Of a DNA stretch of 64,000 nt, positions 61,970 to 64,000 are shown piece by piece. Under the pieces are notes generated by a model. It was given only the letters and a program-made list of their open reading frames with translations. It made no database searches and was not told the origin of the DNA. Origin of the DNA: JABCYV01 sp963696025 (GTDB lineage: Bacteria; Acidobacteriota; Terriglobia; Terriglobales; Acidobacteriaceae); the NCBI GenBank assembly GCA_963696025.1, contig CAVOII010000019.1, positions 100,483 through 164,482 of the forward strand, in the 5' to 3' direction. Numbering within the stretch: position 1 is the first letter of the stretch; the number at the start of each line of letters is the position of its first letter. Position numbers and translations under genes: made by a program.

Positions 61970-62206
61970 ATCTAAGTCCGACAGCGAGACTAGCCAGGCC
62001 TAACGGGCGTGATTGCCGTTGAAGACAGGCGATTGCAGTGCGCCGTGAAAGACGCTGGACTTCAGCGGGTGCAACTCCCGCCCGGGAACTGGTTTGCTCC
62101 ACCCGGTAGATAGGATGAGAAGGTCGATCCCCGATCACGGATGGCGATAAGCTACCAGTGATCTGCGCACTCAACGGTGCAATCACAGTGGATAAGGAGA
62201 TCGACC
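61970..62206 (+). ncRNA. Candidate bridge (seek) RNA region of the IS110 element
   Basis: The 256 bases before the transposase are non-coding and rich in hairpins: AACGG/CCGTT at 62002-62020, GCGGG-TGCAACT-CCCGC at 62065-62081, and a two-part stem GTGAT..GCAC/GTGC..ATCAC at 62158-62186. ACTGGT (62088) can also pair with ACCAGT (62155). IS110-group elements are known to encode a guide RNA with target- and donor-binding loops in this position. Exact RNA ends and loops cannot be defined by eye. Confidence 0.4.
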
Positions 62207-63457
62207 TTGAAGAAGGATAGCAATTCTGGAAAGAAGAGTGAACTGACAGCAAAGCGGGCTAAGTCTGCTAGCACAGCACATCGGGACACGAAGGAAGTAC
62301 TGGCGGAGCTGGTGGGGCGATTGCGGAAAAAGCTGAACCAGAAGGTGGCAGCTGCGGCCCGGCAGAAGTGCAGGGGCGAGATGGGCTCAGGCCCAATCTC
62401 GACCGTTTGACGGTGGGGGTGGATCTGGGGGACCAATGGAGTAATTACTGCGTTCTGGATCTGGAGGGGGAAACGCTGGCGGAAGGACAGCTGCGCACGA
62501 CGCAACAGGATTTTGCAGAATTCTTCCAGGCATTAAATGCGGCGCGCGTGGTGGTAGAAGTGGGACACACTCGGCCTGGGTCGGAGAAGCATCCGGGGTT
62601 GCGGGCACGAGGTGCTGGTGGCGAATCCGCGGTTAATGGAGGGATCGAAACGGCGCAAGCGGAAGAATGATCGCATCGATGCCCACAAGTTGGCCCGCTT
62701 GGGACGGGTGGATCCCCAGTCGCTGCACCCGCTCGAGCACCGTAGTAGGGAAGTGCGCCAGGATCTGGTCATGTTACGAGCCCGCGATGCGCTGGTCGCC
62801 GTGCGGACTGAGCTCATCAACACCACGCGCGGCTTGGTGAAGAGCATGGGCCAACGACTGCCCCGTTGTTCCAGCCAGAGCTTCGCATCCCAAGCAGAGG
62901 AGGGACTTCCCGTCGAGATCCGCGAAGCACTGCTACCGTTGGTGCAATTCGCGGCTGCGCTGAGTGATGGCATTAAGGAGTATGACCGGAAAGTGGAAGA
63001 GATGGCCAGTCAGAAGTATGGACCTACGAAGTTGTTGCGCCAGGTAAAAGGGGTGGGGCCGATTACGGCGCTGGCCTACGTATTGACCCTGGAAAATCCG
63101 GACCGCTTCGCCAAGAGTCGGGACGTAGGACCTTATCTGGGGCTGGTACCCAAGCTAGAGGATTCCGGGGACAGCCAGCCGCAATTAGGCATCAGCAAGG
63201 CCGGGGACAAGATGATGCGCAGGCTGCTGGTGGGCAGCGCGCAGTATATCTTGGGGCCGTTTGGACCGGACACGAACTTACGACGATACGGGCTGCGGGT
63301 GTGCGAACGGGGCGGGAAGAATGCGAAGAAGAGAGCGGCGGTGGCGGTGGCCCGCAAACTCGCTGTCTTGCTGCATCGACTCTGGGTGACGGGAGAGGTG
63401 TATGAACCGTTGCGCCCTGGCCCGTCCTTGCCGATGGCGACGGCGACGGCTGCGTAG
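62207..63457 (+). pseudogene. IS110-family transposase, three frameshifts
   Basis: TTG 62207 (AAGGAG upstream) opens 'MKKDSNSGKKSELTAKRAK' and runs to 'KLNQKVAAAARQK'. After a shift near 62366 comes the DEDD RuvC-like core 'LTVGVDLGDQWSNYCVLDLE' and 'ALNAARVVVEVG'. Shifts near 62567 and 62595 lead to 'HEVLVANPRLMEGSKRRKRK' and 'NDRIDAHKLARLGRVDPQSL'. The C-terminal Tnp_20 domain follows, with 'LLRQVKGVGPITALAYVLTL' and 'GLVPKLEDSGDSQPQLGISK'. These are the two catalytic parts of IS110/IS1111 recombinases. Three indels in 240 bases mean it is dead as written. About 416 residues if repaired, a normal size. Confidence 0.85.
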
Positions 63458-63641
63458 CGAACCCGGAGAAGCACACCAAAAGCGAGAAAGTAATTTCCAG
63501 GGACTAGGTTCGAAAGCAAGATTCGAGCAGACAGGAGCTGAGCGAGCACGGACCAAAGGCTTTTTTCCGGGAGGTTTGGCAAAAACGACATCCACCGCCT
63601 TGTTCGGGTGACTGCGTTTCGATTGCTGGTCGATGAGATCG
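63458..63641. other. Right flank of the IS110 transposase
   Basis: Non-coding by appearance. The right end of the element should lie here or within the next 150 bases, but no clear terminal repeat could be read. Confidence 0.3.
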
Positions 63642-63698
63642 CCCGGTAGATAGCAGCCCCAACAATCCCAGGTCTGTCACCGCCGTGATGGACCTGGG
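63642..63698. repeat. 12-bp repeat of the IS left region plus a 14-bp stem-loop
   Basis: CCCGGTAGATAG at 63642-63653 is an exact copy of 62102-62113, inside the candidate bridge RNA. Just after it, 63667-63698 forms one continuous stem of 14 pairs (CCCAGGTC with GACCTGGG, plus six inner pairs, two of them G-T) closed by the tetraloop CGCC. No T run follows. The pairing of left and right flanks by the 12-mer fits a role in donor recognition or in a second RNA of the element. Confidence 0.45.
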
Positions 63699-64000
63699 CA
63701 TAAGATCGGACCCCAACATGCACCGGGCCCCACCGCGGGCCCAATTAGAGTGCGGATAGAAGCACGGCAATCGTGGGTGGCTTTGGCCAGAGTTTCTGGA
63801 AAGATTTGGAGAGAAGCGAATCAATGAATGTCTGCGCATGGCAAACGGAAAAACCCGTGGAGATTAGCCGGCAGGCAGAGTGGAGAAGATGGAGAAGACG
63901 ATTTGGCAGGGGCGCGGTTGAATGCCCCAAACCCAAACCCAAACCCAAACCCATCCACTAAGGAACCAAGCTCAACTGAACTTCGTTTCGCTTCGTTCCC
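63699..64000. other. Window end with CCCAAA tandem repeat
   Basis: No gene supported. A short frame at 63824-63961 would encode 'MNVCAWQTEKPVEISRQAEW' and end in a Pro-Lys repeat, but it lacks other support. The repeat itself is CCCAAA, four full copies and a part at 63926-63953. The stretch may continue into a gene outside the window. Confidence 0.3.

Noticed and set aside
1..64000. CRISPR arrays, rRNA genes and complete tRNAs
   Set aside because: No regularly spaced repeats, no rRNA signatures and no tRNA other than the Asp half were seen.

Overview
The window looks like a chromosomal segment of a soil Acidobacteriota (Terriglobia-like) bacterium. This is inferred from family content: an Oar-like TonB-dependent receptor with an N-terminal carboxypeptidase-regulatory domain, a CRTAC1/UnbV protein, a composite zf-HC2 anti-sigma-like protein, degenerate sigma-like proteins beside secreted proteins of unknown function, a protein-kinase/TPR remnant, and short Fis-type HTH proteins. 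No rRNA, complete tRNA or CRISPR array was found.

Layout. 1-2.3 kb: broken chemotaxis genes (CheY, CheX, CheA and an HDOD protein), with frameshifts, a CheA-HDOD fusion and a flipped 230 bp piece. 2.3-11.9 kb: mostly ordinary chromosome (thiolase, ARPP-1 protein, two ECF-type sigma factors with partners, thioredoxin, STAS protein, MetX-like hydrolase, Gfo/Idh/MocA oxidoreductase). 11.9-31.1 kb: a carbohydrate locus with GH3 glucosidase, TonB receptor, LacI regulator, CRTAC1-TPR pair, HAD phosphatase, then a tight plus-strand run of PfkB kinase, two sugar MFS carriers, ROK kinase and GH2 beta-mannosidase. Together these fit import, hydrolysis and phosphorylation of beta-mannosides or glucosides under LacI control. 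31.4-38.1 kb: ribosomal protein S1, then secreted proteins with a sigma-like protein and a beta-propeller. 38.5-44.1 kb: a convergent two-component pair, then an AtuA / DUF4387 / MFS operon whose transporter is frameshifted in a G6 tract.

From 44.3 kb the character changes. The 3' half of a tRNA-Asp without its 5' half resembles an attachment-site scar. Behind it come stress genes (Hsp20, CsbD), a Flp pilin, a DUF1326 protein and a frameshifted methyltransferase, then an accessory and defence-like region. That region holds two copies of an HTH/HPRHW gene remnant, a DUF4236 / zinc-ribbon pair, a 1406-residue NACHT-type STAND NTPase ending in a predicted PD-(D/E)xK nuclease, a Ser/Thr kinase reduced to its two ends around a secreted-protein gene, a second PD-(D/E)xK nuclease, a two-helix membrane protein, a Fis-like HTH protein, and an IS110-family element with frameshifted transposase and structured non-coding flanks.

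The best candidate for an undescribed system is the NACHT-HEAT-nuclease protein at 50956-55176. The best structural observations are the flipped HDOD segment, the tRNA-Asp half and the candidate bridge RNA. All functional claims rest on reading motifs by eye; no search was run.
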